A DNA stretch of 64,000 nt from the NCBI RefSeq assembly GCF_900112175.1, contig NZ_FOYT01000001.1, positions 992,001 to 1,056,000 of the forward strand. The letters run 5' to 3'. Numbering within the stretch: position 1 is the first letter of the stretch; the number at the start of each line of letters is the position of its first letter. Positions 16,601-25,209 of this stretch are shown piece by piece. Position numbers and translations under genes: made by a program. The stretch comes from Halogeometricum rufum. Its GTDB lineage: Archaea; Halobacteriota; Halobacteria; Halobacteriales; Haloferacaceae. The notes beneath the pieces are model-generated. The model saw only the letters and a program-made list of their open reading frames with translations. It did no database searches and was not told the origin of the DNA.

Positions 16601-16864
16601 ATGGCAGACGTAGAGGCGGAACTCCGCGAGCAGTTCACCGAGGCGTTCAGTGACGCAGACTTCCCCGTCAAGAACCAGATGGACCTCGTCCCCGCACTCC
16701 CCAACGGCCCGGGGACGCGGTTCGAGGCGGGCGACGGCGAAGTGAGCTTCACGGCGATGGAGATGGCGGCCAAACTCGGCTCCCACCAGGAGTTCCCCTA
16801 CGACGACGTCGAGACGCTCGTCGACGACGTCATCGCGGGGCTGAAGGCCGAGGACATGATCTGA
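16601..16864 (+). CDS. MTH865-like family protein
   Basis: 87 residues, acidic. Sequence pattern AELREQFTEAF-DADFPV and SFTAMEMAAKLG followed by DVETLVDDVIAGL matches the small EF-hand-like MTH865 family of methanogens and haloarchaea, whose function is not known. The ATG at 16601 gives the family N-terminus, and a GTTTTTGCC element about 30 bases upstream fits a leaderless transcript; an upstream in-frame ATG would overlap that promoter. Divergent from the M42 peptidase. Confidence 0.8.
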   Translation: MADVEAELREQFTEAFSDADFPVKNQMDLVPALPNGPGTRFEAGDGEVSFTAMEMAAKLGSHQEFPYDDVETLVDDVIAGLKAEDMI

Positions 16865-16896
16865 GTTCCGGCGACCGAACCAGATTCTTTTTCGAT

Positions 16897-17646
16897 ATGC
16901 GAGAGACGAAGCGAACCCTGTGGGAGTCGTGGCTGGACCGGAACGTCGACGCCGACGACCCCGTCCCGCTGTTCAACACGGAAGACGACCTGACCGTCTC
17001 TCTCGTCGACCACGGCCGGGCGAAACGCCGCCCGGTTCTCGAACGGAGTCGTGAGATGGAGGCGTCAGTTCGTTCCGCCGTCGCGAAGGTCGCCGACGAC
17101 CACGAGACGCGCCGCGGGCGATACGACGGCGTCGTCTACATGATGTACACGCTGGACCGCAGCGAGCTCGTACCGCTCTACATCGGCAAGTCGGGCAAGT
17201 TCAAGAAGGAGAGCGACGGGCTGAGCGCGAACTTAGAACACGTCGAGAGCAACGACAACAAGTTCGCTCGGTGGGGGTACGGAAACGCGTACCACATGGG
17301 CGACCTGAGCGCGGCGGCGCTCGACGCGTGCGACGACGTCGACACCTCGAATCACGGTTCCCCGAAGGCGAAGTACCGGACGTGGGCTCGGCGGATGTTC
17401 GAGACAGGGACGCGTCGCCTCCAACGGCCGGTGTACTTCTGGATTCGGGCATGGGACCGGAGCGAAGGACCATACCCCGACACGTATCCGTATCTCGCGG
17501 AACTGGAGTACCAGCTCATCGGCATCGCATACGAACTGTACCCGGAGACGCTACTGAACACCGAGGGCGTCCCGAACAACCCGGACGCCTACGCGAAGAT
17601 GCGCGAGTGGATTCACCGCGACCAGACCGGTCTCGACGACTTCTGA
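16897..17646 (+). CDS. Hypothetical protein with a GIY-YIG-nuclease-like core
   Basis: 249 residues, not confidently assigned. A central stretch resembles a GIY-YIG catalytic core: VVY at 79-81 (GIY position), YIGK at 95-98, an Arg in a following helix (KFARWGYG, R125), and a Glu-containing helix (AELEYQLIGIAYEL, E202/E204) leading to LLNTEG with N221. N-terminal 70 residues and the segment 140-190 (rich in Arg/Trp/Tyr) are unassigned. It follows the MTH865-like gene by 32 bases and may be co-transcribed. If a nuclease, it could act in defence or repair; no methylase or other defence gene is adjacent. Confidence 0.65.
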   Translation: MRETKRTLWESWLDRNVDADDPVPLFNTEDDLTVSLVDHGRAKRRPVLERSREMEASVRSAVAKVADDHETRRGRYDGVVYMMYTLDRSELVPLYIGKSGKFKKESDGLSANLEHVESNDNKFARWGYGNAYHMGDLSAAALDACDDVDTSNHGSPKAKYRTWARRMFETGTRRLQRPVYFWIRAWDRSEGPYPDTYPYLAELEYQLIGIAYELYPETLLNTEGVPNNPDAYAKMREWIHRDQTGLDDF

Positions 17647-17696
17647 CCCCTTCCGCCACACGAAGCATTACGGTTCCGCCGGCGGAACTGACTCCC

Positions 17697-19496
17697 ATGA
17701 CGCACGACATCGAGCGGTACCTGAACGTCCGCAGCGCGTACGGCGCGTCGTTCGGTCCCGGCGGCGAACGACTCTCCTTCCTCATGGACACGACGGGCGT
17801 CCCGCAGGTCTGGACGGTGGACGGACCGGGGGCGTGGCCGGAGCAGCGGACGTTCTACGACGAACGCGTCACGTTCGCCTCGTGGTCGCCCGAGAACCCC
17901 GAACTCGTCTTCGGCATGGACGAGGGCGGCAACGAACGCCAGCAACTCCTCCGCTACGACCCCACCGCCGGCGAAGTGACGAACCTCACCGCGACGCCGG
18001 ACGCGAAACACCGCTGGGGCGGGTGGAGTCACGACGGCGAGCGGTTCGCGTTCACCTCGAACCGCCGCGACGAGTCCGTCTTCGACGTGTACGTGCAGGG
18101 CCGCGAGGAGACGGGCGAGGACGCCGAGTTCGTCCACGAGGGAGACGGCTGGCTGACGCTCGGCGGGTGGTCGCCGGACGACTCCAAACTGCTGGTCGAG
18201 GAGGCGTACTCGAACTTCGACCAGGACGTGTCCGTCCTCGACCTGGAGACGGGCGAACTGAGGCACCTCACGCCGCACGAGGGGACGGTCCGGTTCCAGA
18301 GCGCCGAGTGGGGGCCGGACGGCGAGAACGTCTACCTCGTCTCCGACCGCGAGAGCGACACGACGGACCTCTGGCGCGTGAACGTCGAGTCCGGCGAGTT
18401 CTCGCTCGTCGCCGCGGACGACGAGTGGGAGATAGACGGCGTCGCCGTGGACCACGACTCCCGTCGCGTCGTCTACTCGACGAACGTGGACGGCTACACC
18501 GAACTCGTCGTCGGCGAACTCACCGCTCCGGACCGAATCGACGAGTACGCCGTCCCGGACCTGCCGCGGGGCGTCGCCGGCGGCGTCGCCTTCGCGCCCG
18601 ACGGCGACCGGTTCGCCATCACGGTCACGCGGAGTTCCGACACGGCGAACGTCTACGTCGTCGACGCGAAGACGGGCGAGGCCGAACAGTGGACGCACGC
18701 GGCCACCGCGGGCATCCCGCGCGACACGTTCGTCGAACCCGAACTCGTCCACTACCCGACGTTCGACGGGCGCGAGATACCGGCGTTCTTCTCGGTCCCT
18801 GACGACACCGCCGACGGGGAGACGCCGGTCATCGTGGACATCCACGGCGGTCCGGAGTCCCAGCGCCGGCCGTCGTTCAACGCGGTCAAGCAGTACTTCC
18901 TCGCGAACGGCTACGCCGTCTTCGAACCGAACGTCCGCGGGTCGGCGGGCTACGGGAAGGCGTACGGTCACCTCGACGACGTGGAGAAGCGGATGGACTC
19001 GGTGGCCGACGTCCGGGCGGCCGTCGAGTGGTTGCACGACCACCCGTCGGTCGACCCCGACCGAGTCGTCGCGATGGGCGGGTCCTACGGCGGGTTCATG
19101 GTGTTGGCGTCGATGACGGAGTACCCCGACCTGTGGGCCGCCGGCATCGACATCGTCGGCATCGCCAACTTCGTCACGTTCCTCGAGAACACCGGCGACT
19201 GGCGGCGCGAACTCCGCGAGGCCGAGTACGGGTCGCTCGAGGAGGACCGCGAGTTCCTCGAATCCATCTCGCCCATCAACAACATCGAGAAGATTCGCGC
19301 GCCCCTGTTCGTCCTCCACGGCGAGAACGACCCGCGCGTCCCCGTCGGGGAGGCGCACCAGATAGTCGAGGAGGCGGGCGAACACGTTCCCGTCCGCGAA
19401 CTCATCTTCGAGGACGAGGGTCACGGGTTCACCAAACTGGAGAATCGCATCGAGGCGTACGCGGCAATCGTCGAATTCCTCGACGAACACGTCTGA
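17697..19496 (+). CDS. S9-family serine peptidase (prolyl oligopeptidase/acylaminoacyl peptidase type)
   Basis: 599 residues. An N-terminal beta-propeller (about 10-340) with repeated blades such as WSPDDSKLLVEE and WGPDGENVYLVS precedes an alpha/beta hydrolase domain. The catalytic triad is S463 in GGSYGG, D545 in ENDPR and H576 in EGHGF; an oxyanion HGGP motif lies in VDIHGGPES. Cleaves short peptides, probably in the cytoplasm because there is no signal peptide. The ATG at 17697 starts the family N-terminus (MTHDIERYLNVRSAYG); the long upstream extension in frame overlaps the GIY-YIG-like gene and is shadow. Confidence 0.93.
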   Translation: MTHDIERYLNVRSAYGASFGPGGERLSFLMDTTGVPQVWTVDGPGAWPEQRTFYDERVTFASWSPENPELVFGMDEGGNERQQLLRYDPTAGEVTNLTATPDAKHRWGGWSHDGERFAFTSNRRDESVFDVYVQGREETGEDAEFVHEGDGWLTLGGWSPDDSKLLVEEAYSNFDQDVSVLDLETGELRHLTPHEGTVRFQSAEWGPDGENVYLVSDRESDTTDLWRVNVESGEFSLVAADDEWEIDGVAVDHDSRRVVYSTNVDGYTELVVGELTAPDRIDEYAVPDLPRGVAGGVAFAPDGDRFAITVTRSSDTANVYVVDAKTGEAEQWTHAATAGIPRDTFVEPELVHYPTFDGREIPAFFSVPDDTADGETPVIVDIHGGPESQRRPSFNAVKQYFLANGYAVFEPNVRGSAGYGKAYGHLDDVEKRMDSVADVRAAVEWLHDHPSVDPDRVVAMGGSYGGFMVLASMTEYPDLWAAGIDIVGIANFVTFLENTGDWRRELREAEYGSLEEDREFLESISPINNIEKIRAPLFVLHGENDPRVPVGEAHQIVEEAGEHVPVRELIFEDEGHGFTKLENRIEAYAAIVEFLDEHV

Positions 19497-19552
19497 GACC
19501 GCCAGTCTCAGATTCATACGCCGGTTTTCTCCTTCTGTCGTATGAGAATAGG

Positions 19553-19560
19553 TATAAGTA
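19553..19560 (+). promoter_or_regulatory. TATA box (TATAAGTA) of the GAF/PAS sensor gene
   Basis: Centre lies 31 bases before the ATG at 19587, which argues for a leaderless transcript and for that start rather than the in-frame ATG at 19542, which would sit upstream of the promoter. Confidence 0.65.
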
Positions 19561-19586
19561 GGTGCGACAAGGAAGGTTCGTCAGAT

Positions 19587-20801
19587 ATGTCACGGGGGGA
19601 AGAAGACCGCGGACGCGTCTTGATCGTCGTTTCGGACCGCGACCCGGTTGGAAACGCCGACGACCGCGTCGCGTCCCTCCAGGCGCGGTTGGGGTCCGAA
19701 ACGGTCGTTCGCCGGGGGGCGACCGCCGTGGAGTACGTCCGCGAACTCGGCCCGACAATCGACTGCGTCGCGGTGTTGGACGACGACCCGTCGCTGGTCG
19801 AACTGCTCGCGGGCGTCGAAACCGGCGTCCCGATGCTGGTCTACGGCGAGACGGACGCCGACGTGGACGACGTCGTTCCGCCGTCCGCGGGCGTCGACAC
19901 CCTCGCCGACTGCATCTCGCGGGAGGTGTCGTCGGACCGCGAACGCAGCGAACTCGTCGAGGCCAACGCGAAGTTGACCGCGCTGAGCCGACACGCGAAC
20001 GCGATTACGGGGTGTCAGACCGTCGAGGAGGTGTGCGAGCAGACGCTCGACGCCGCGGTGGACGCCCTCGCCTTCACGTTCTGCGTCGTCGCCCTCGTGG
20101 AGGGCGACTACATCGTCCCTCGCACGTCGACGCTCCGGGAGGAGAATCAGACCAGTTGCCGACTGGACGAGGGCGTCGCCGGACGCACGCTCCAGACGGG
20201 GGAGACACAGCGCGTCGACGACCTGCACGCGGACGAGGACGCGCGGTTCCGCGACACGTTCCGGTCGGTCGTGAGCGTCCCCCTCGGTCAGTACGGCGTG
20301 ATACAGGTCGTCTCCGACGACGTCGGCCACTTCGGCGAACGGGACGCGGAGTTTCTGGAGATTCTGGCGGGGTACACCACCGAGACGCTCTCCCGTCTCG
20401 ACAGGGAGTCCGCGCTCAGACAGGAACGCGACAGGCTCCACGCGTTCTTCGAGAGCCTCCCCGTCCCCGCACTCTACGTCGAGGAGGACCCGGTCGTCTC
20501 CGACTACGTCCGCTGCGAGACGAACGCCGCCTACGACCGGACGTTCGGGGTCAGTCGGGGGTACGAGCGAGGGACGCTCGATTCGATACTGCCGACGGAG
20601 ACCGAACGACGACTGTTCGCCGACCACCTCCAGTCCGACGAACCGGTCGTCGGCACCGTCGAGCGCGCGGTTCAGACCGGCGAGACGGAGTCGCTGGACC
20701 TCACCATCGTCCCCGTCCCCTCCTCGGGTCCGGTCGGTGCGGTCTACGGCGTCTACAACTGCGAGGAGACGCGCCTCCTGACCTCCTTCGATTCCTCCTG
20801 A
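19587..20801 (+). CDS. Receiver-like/GAF/PAS sensor protein without a kinase domain
   Basis: 404 residues. An N-terminal alpha/beta domain (8-115) resembles a response-regulator receiver (RVLIVVSDRD; VAVLDDDPSLVELL; later VPMLVYG), then a GAF domain (about 135-270), a short coiled region with QERDRL, and a PAS domain (about 285-395). No histidine kinase, HTH or cyclase output is present, so it must act by protein interaction or be a decayed kinase. Haloarchaea have many such sensors; the signal is unknown. Monocistronic. Confidence 0.75.
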   Translation: MSRGEEDRGRVLIVVSDRDPVGNADDRVASLQARLGSETVVRRGATAVEYVRELGPTIDCVAVLDDDPSLVELLAGVETGVPMLVYGETDADVDDVVPPSAGVDTLADCISREVSSDRERSELVEANAKLTALSRHANAITGCQTVEEVCEQTLDAAVDALAFTFCVVALVEGDYIVPRTSTLREENQTSCRLDEGVAGRTLQTGETQRVDDLHADEDARFRDTFRSVVSVPLGQYGVIQVVSDDVGHFGERDAEFLEILAGYTTETLSRLDRESALRQERDRLHAFFESLPVPALYVEEDPVVSDYVRCETNAAYDRTFGVSRGYERGTLDSILPTETERRLFADHLQSDEPVVGTVERAVQTGETESLDLTIVPVPSSGPVGAVYGVYNCEETRLLTSFDSS

Positions 20802-20843
20802 ATTTCCGTTAGAGTCAAAGCGCACGGCGGCGAACGAACGTGC

Positions 20844-21275
20844 ATGAGCGCCGACACGGAACGCGGACAGCAACAGCGGAACATCCGTTGTCTCATCGCC
20901 AAGGTCGGACTGGACGGTCACGACAGGGGCGCACACGTCATCGCGCGCGCCTTCCGGGACGCCGGGTTCGAAGTCGTCTACTCCGGACTCCACCGCGCGC
21001 CCGACGAAATCGTCCAGGCGGCCGTGCAAGAGGACGTCGACGTGTTGGGCATCTCCATCCTCTCGGGGGCGCACAACACGCTCGTTCCGAAGATAATCGA
21101 CGGCCTGAAAGAGTACGACGCGTTCGAGGACACGCTCATCCTCGTCGGCGGCATCATCCCCGACGAGGACCGGTCGCAACTGAAGGAGATGGGCGTCTCG
21201 GAGGTGTTCGGCCCCGGCACGCCGATGCAGGAGACCATCGAGTTCGTCCGCGAGAACGCCCCGCACCGCGACTGA
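20844..21275 (+). CDS. Methylmalonyl-CoA mutase, cobalamin-binding small subunit
   Basis: 143 residues, a free-standing B12-binding domain. The cobalamin motif DxHxxG is D24-G-H26-D-R-G29, with the later SILSGAH and VGGIIP motifs of the nucleotide-tail pocket. With a large catalytic subunit encoded elsewhere it converts methylmalonyl-CoA to succinyl-CoA in propionate and branched-chain amino acid use. Stop and start of the next gene share one base (TGATG), so it is co-translated with MeaB, its G-protein chaperone. A TATA-like GTTAGAGT lies 30 bases before the ATG. Confidence 0.93.
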   Translation: MSADTERGQQQRNIRCLIAKVGLDGHDRGAHVIARAFRDAGFEVVYSGLHRAPDEIVQAAVQEDVDVLGISILSGAHNTLVPKIIDGLKEYDAFEDTLILVGGIIPDEDRSQLKEMGVSEVFGPGTPMQETIEFVRENAPHRD

Positions 21276-22423
21276 TGGGTCACGCTGAAGACCAGACGGG
21301 CGAGACGCGCACCGACGAACTCGTCTCGGACCTCCTGGCCGGGAAGCACCGCGCTCTGGCGCGAGCCATCACGAAGATAGAGAACCGGAGTCCGGGCTAC
21401 CGCGACCTGGTCTCCCGCCTGCACGCCCACACCGGGGACGCCGACGTCATCGGCATCACGGGCAGTCCCGGCGCGGGCAAGTCGACGCTCGTGGACAAAC
21501 TGGCGAAGGCGTACCGCGACGCGGGCCTCACGGTGGGCGTCATCGCCGTCGACCCGTCCTCGCCGTACACCGGCGGAGCCGTCCTCGGCGACCGCATCCG
21601 CATGGCGTCGAACGTCGGCGACATGGACGTGTTCTTCCGCTCGATGAGCGCGCGGGGCCAACTCGGCGGCCTCTCGACGGCGACGTCGGACGCGGTGAAA
21701 GCGCTCGACGCGTTCGGGAAGGACAAGGTAATCGTCGAGACGGTGGGCGCGGGGCAGAACGAGGTGGACATCGTCCGCACCGCCGACACCGTCACCGTCC
21801 TCGTCCAACCGGGCAGCGGCGACGACGTGCAGATGCTCAAGGCGGGCATCCTCGAAATCGGCGACGTGTTCGTCGTCAACAAGGCCGACATGGACGGCGT
21901 CAACCGCACCGTCGCGGAACTGGAGGAGATGATACACCTCCGCGACAACCCCGGCGCGAAACTCGACGTTGGCCACCACGGCGTCGAGACGGGTCTCCCC
22001 GAGGGCGTCTCGGGCGCGAACGGGCGGGACCACGCGGACGGCGACAACGCGGGCGACGGCCACGGGTCGGACGGCGAGGACGACGAGAGCGACGCGGCGA
22101 CCGAGTGGAAACCGGCCATCGTGGAGACGGTGGCGACCACCGGCGACGGCGTCGAGGAACTCGTCGAGACGCTGGCCGCCCACGCCGACTTCCTCGACCA
22201 GTCGGGCATGCGCGCGCAGAAGGCCCGCACGCGCTACGCCGAGGAGATTCGGCAACTCCTCCGCAACGACGCCAACGCGTTGCTGCAGGAGGAACTCGCT
22301 CGCCGCGGCGGTGTCGAGTCGCTGGCCGAGGACGTGGCGAACCGGGAGACCGACCCCTACGCCGTCGCGACCGAGGTTTTCGAACCGCTGCGCGACTGCG
22401 TCGAGTCGAAGCGAGACGACTGA
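21275..22423 (+). CDS. meaB: MeaB/ArgK G-protein chaperone of methylmalonyl-CoA mutase
   Basis: 382 residues, SIMIBI-class GTPase that loads and protects the adenosylcobalamin of the mutase. Walker A GSPGAGKS at 63-70, VIAVDPSSPYTGGAVLGDR switch I region, and NKAD as the guanine-specificity motif. A haloarchaeal insertion of about 45 residues (Asp, Gly, Asn and His rich, around 230-275) separates the G domain from the C-terminal dimerization part, longer than in bacterial MeaB (about 330 residues). Overlaps the preceding mutase subunit by one base. Confidence 0.93.
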   Translation: MGHAEDQTGETRTDELVSDLLAGKHRALARAITKIENRSPGYRDLVSRLHAHTGDADVIGITGSPGAGKSTLVDKLAKAYRDAGLTVGVIAVDPSSPYTGGAVLGDRIRMASNVGDMDVFFRSMSARGQLGGLSTATSDAVKALDAFGKDKVIVETVGAGQNEVDIVRTADTVTVLVQPGSGDDVQMLKAGILEIGDVFVVNKADMDGVNRTVAELEEMIHLRDNPGAKLDVGHHGVETGLPEGVSGANGRDHADGDNAGDGHGSDGEDDESDAATEWKPAIVETVATTGDGVEELVETLAAHADFLDQSGMRAQKARTRYAEEIRQLLRNDANALLQEELARRGGVESLAEDVANRETDPYAVATEVFEPLRDCVESKRDD

Positions 22424-22520
22424 CGCCCGCGGTCGGACGGCGGCGACGAACCGGCATCCCTCGCCGGAACCGCGGCGGTCCCCCGCAGGCTATACTATCG
22501 TCGCGTCCGTGTCTCCCGGT

Positions 22521-23444
22521 ATGAAGTTGCGAAACGTCGTCGGTGGCGTCGTCGCCGGTGCCGGTCTGCTCGCCGCGACCAACGCCGCCCTGTCGCGTCG
22601 GGCACCGCCACTCGAACCGGCCCTGTCGGGCGACCAGCGGACGTATCGGTGGCGCGGAATCGACGTGCGATACGCCGAGGCGGGCGACGAGGACGACCCG
22701 GACCTGCTCCTCCTGCACGGCATCAACGCCGCCGGGTCGAACGGCGAGTTCCGCGAGGTGTTCGACGAACTCGCCGAGGACTACCACGTCGTCGCCCCGG
22801 ACCTGCCCGGGTTCGGCACGTCCGACCGACCGCAACTCCGCTACTCGGCCGCCCTCTACGAGGACTTCGTCGGCGACTTCGTCTCGGAGTTCGACGACCC
22901 CGCCGTCGTCGCCTCCTCGCTGACGGCCGCCTACCTCGTCGGCGCAGACCCGGACGTGTCGCGGATGATCCTGGTCTGCCCCACCGAACGCGGCGGACCG
23001 GAACCGAAGCAGTGGCTCCGCGAACTGATTCGCGCGCCCCTCGTCGGCGAGGCGGTGTTCAACCTCCTCGGGTCGAAGCCGTCGATTCGGTACTTCAACG
23101 CCGACCACGGCTACGCCGACCCGACCCGAGTGTCCGAGGAGTGGACCGACTACGAGTGGCTGACCGCCCACCAGCAGAACGCCCGCTTCGCACCGGCGTC
23201 GTTCATCAGCGGCTACCTCAACTCCGAGGTGGACCTCGAAACCGCACTCGCCGACGTGGACGTGCCGGTGACGCTGGTGTGGGGTCGCGACTCGGACCTC
23301 GTTCCGCTGAAGCGCGGGCGCGAACTCGCCGAGGCGGCCGACTGCAGACTCGTCGTCTTCGACGACGCCAAACTCCTGCCGCACGTGGAGTTCCCCGAAC
23401 AGTTCCTCGAGACGGTCAGAGAGGACGTGGGCGTCCCGGCCTGA
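22521..23444 (+). CDS. Alpha/beta-hydrolase with an N-terminal hydrophobic segment
   Basis: 307 residues. The first 25 residues are hydrophobic (membrane anchor or leader). Then the alpha/beta hydrolase fold: HG oxyanion region LLLLHGINAAG, DLPGFGTSDRP, the nucleophile elbow VVASSLTAAY with S133 (normally GxSxG, here A-S-S-L-T), a cap region, the acid in WGRDSDLVP, and the His in LLPHVEFPE. Likely an esterase or C-C hydrolase; substrate unknown. Follows MeaB by about 100 bases, probably with its own promoter. Confidence 0.82.
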   Translation: MKLRNVVGGVVAGAGLLAATNAALSRRAPPLEPALSGDQRTYRWRGIDVRYAEAGDEDDPDLLLLHGINAAGSNGEFREVFDELAEDYHVVAPDLPGFGTSDRPQLRYSAALYEDFVGDFVSEFDDPAVVASSLTAAYLVGADPDVSRMILVCPTERGGPEPKQWLRELIRAPLVGEAVFNLLGSKPSIRYFNADHGYADPTRVSEEWTDYEWLTAHQQNARFAPASFISGYLNSEVDLETALADVDVPVTLVWGRDSDLVPLKRGRELAEAADCRLVVFDDAKLLPHVEFPEQFLETVREDVGVPA

Positions 23445-23515
23445 CGCCGCCGCGTCCCGTCCCGCCCCGTTCCACCCCGTCCCGTTCTCCTCCCCGCTCC
23501 TCGCGTTCGCGTTCG

Positions 23516-23899
23516 TCAGCGCGGTCGGAACACGAGCATCGTGTCGCCCGTGTCCGGGTTCTCAGCGGTGTCGACTCCGACCGACGTGCCCACCGACGGG
23601 TCCGGTTCGTCGTCGTCCAGTACGCCGCGCAGGACGCCCGTGAGGCGGACGGCGTCGAACGACGCGACGGCCGTGACGTACGGCGTCTGACTCTCGAAGT
23701 CCGGACCGGCGACGTGAATCTCCGAGAACGTCTCGACGGTGCCCGATTCGGGGAGGGGCGTCTCCGTCAACTCGGTCGCCCCGCACTGCGGACACGTCCG
23801 CCGCGGCGGCAGCGACCCGTGGCCCTCCGGGCAGGCGAGGTAGTAGCCCTCGCCCGCGCCGACGGCCGCCAGCCACTCGTCGTAGCCGCTGTCGGTCAT
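23516..23899 (-). CDS. DUF35 OB-fold zinc-ribbon protein, partner of the adjacent thiolase
   Basis: 127 residues. Zinc ribbon in the first 45 residues (C23-PEGH27 and C36-PQC39-G), followed by an OB fold (VETFSEIHVAG, TPYVTAVASFDAVRLTGVL). Proteins of this family (ChsH2, acetoacetyl-CoA thiolase-associated DUF35) bind the thiolase and act as a CoA-binding or scaffold partner. Its ATG overlaps the thiolase stop (ATGA), the usual archaeal thiolase/DUF35 pair. No enzyme activity of its own is expected. Confidence 0.9.
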   Translation of the reverse strand: MTDSGYDEWLAAVGAGEGYYLACPEGHGSLPPRRTCPQCGATELTETPLPESGTVETFSEIHVAGPDFESQTPYVTAVASFDAVRLTGVLRGVLDDDEPDPSVGTSVGVDTAENPDTGDTMLVFRPR

Positions 23900-25062
23900 T
23901 CGACCACCTCCAGCACGTGGACGACGGCGCTGGCGACGGTGCCGCCCGCGTTGTGGGTGACGCCGACGCGCGGGTCCGACAGCGCGTCGCTGTTGGCGTG
24001 GTCGCCGCGGAGCAGTTTCGTCATCTCGACGATCTGCGCGCCGCCGGTGGCGCCGACCGGGTGGCCCTTCGCCTTCAGACCGCCCGAGAGGTTGACCGGC
24101 AGGTCGCCGTCCCGAGTCGTCTCCCCTTCGCGGGCCGCAGAGATGGCCTCGCCCTCCTCGAACAGGCCGAGCGACTCCAGCGCCATCACCTCGGCGATGG
24201 TGAAGCAGTCGTGCACTTCGGCGACGTCCACGTCGTCGGGGGCGACGCCGGCGTCCGCGTAGGCCGCCTCGGCCGCCGCGTCCGCGGCGGGCGTCCGCGC
24301 GAGGGCGTCGCGGTCCTGCAGGGCGAGGTTGTCGCCGCCCTGTCCGCTGCCGGTGACGGCGACGGGCGCGTCCAGTCCGTGCTCCTCGGCGTAGTCGTCG
24401 CTGACGAGGACGACGGCGCTCGCGCCGTCGGTGATGGGGCAGGCGTCGAACAGGTGGAGAGGCGTCGCGACGGGTTGGCTCTCCATCGCCTCCGCGACGG
24501 TTATCTCGCGGCGGTACTGCGCGTACTCGTTCGGGACGGCGTTCGCGTGGTTCTTCACCGCGACGTGCGCCAAGTCCTCGCGGGAGCCGCCGTACTCCTC
24601 GAAGTACGCCCGAGCCATCAGGGCGTACGCCCCGGGGAACGTCATCCCCGCCCGCACCTCGAACAGTTCGTCGGCGGCGATGGCCAGCGACTCGGTGACT
24701 TCGGTCGTCGGGAGGTTCGTCATGCGCTCCATCCCGCCGGCGAGGACCACGTCGTGTTCGCCCGCGCGGATGGCGTGGACGGCCTGTCTGACCGCCACGC
24801 CGGCCGAGGCGCACGCCGACTCGTGTCGGGTCGCGGGACAGTCCAGACCGGCAGCCTCCGCCATCAGCGGTCCCTGATGGCCCTGTCGCTCCGCGAGCGA
24901 CCCCATGAAGTTGCCGTAGTGGAGGGCCTCGTACGCGTCGCGCGCGACACCGGCCTCCTCGCGCGCCGCGAGAGCGGCCTCTGCGAACAGGTCGCGGCCC
25001 GTTCGCTCGGGCTGTCGCCCGAACGGGGTGAGGCCGACGCCGGCGATTCGTACGTCGTTCAT
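23896..25062 (-). CDS. Thiolase (acetyl-CoA acetyltransferase, SCP2/archaeal type)
   Basis: 388 residues. Acyl-accepting Cys84 lies in HESACASAG, with the later VHDCFTIAE motif and the GGLKAKGHPVGATG loop holding the catalytic His. This is the archaeal class that forms a complex with a DUF35 protein and, in many archaea, HMG-CoA synthase; it condenses acetyl-CoA for mevalonate synthesis or takes part in fatty-acid-like degradation. The ATG at 25062 begins the family N-terminus MNDVRIAGVGLTPFG; a much longer upstream open frame is antisense to the M28 peptidase. No HMG-CoA synthase gene is in the window, so degradation is also possible. Confidence 0.92.
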   Translation of the reverse strand: MNDVRIAGVGLTPFGRQPERTGRDLFAEAALAAREEAGVARDAYEALHYGNFMGSLAERQGHQGPLMAEAAGLDCPATRHESACASAGVAVRQAVHAIRAGEHDVVLAGGMERMTNLPTTEVTESLAIAADELFEVRAGMTFPGAYALMARAYFEEYGGSREDLAHVAVKNHANAVPNEYAQYRREITVAEAMESQPVATPLHLFDACPITDGASAVVLVSDDYAEEHGLDAPVAVTGSGQGGDNLALQDRDALARTPAADAAAEAAYADAGVAPDDVDVAEVHDCFTIAEVMALESLGLFEEGEAISAAREGETTRDGDLPVNLSGGLKAKGHPVGATGGAQIVEMTKLLRGDHANSDALSDPRVGVTHNAGGTVASAVVHVLEVVE

Positions 25063-25209
25063 GGATAATTGTACGGGTAAAGAGGCGTATGAAGGTGCCG
25101 GAATCGGTGGGTTTCGACGCCCGACCGGGACGCCGGGTCGCGAGCGACGAATCCGGCGGCCCGCGGGGGGCACCGTAACGTTCAGTGAGCGGACGCGAGA
25201 GATGGGGGT

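Noticed and set aside
17271-17696. Upstream extension of the S9 peptidase
   Set aside because: The frame overlaps the GIY-YIG-like gene in another frame and is Arg/Pro-rich; the family start is at 17697.
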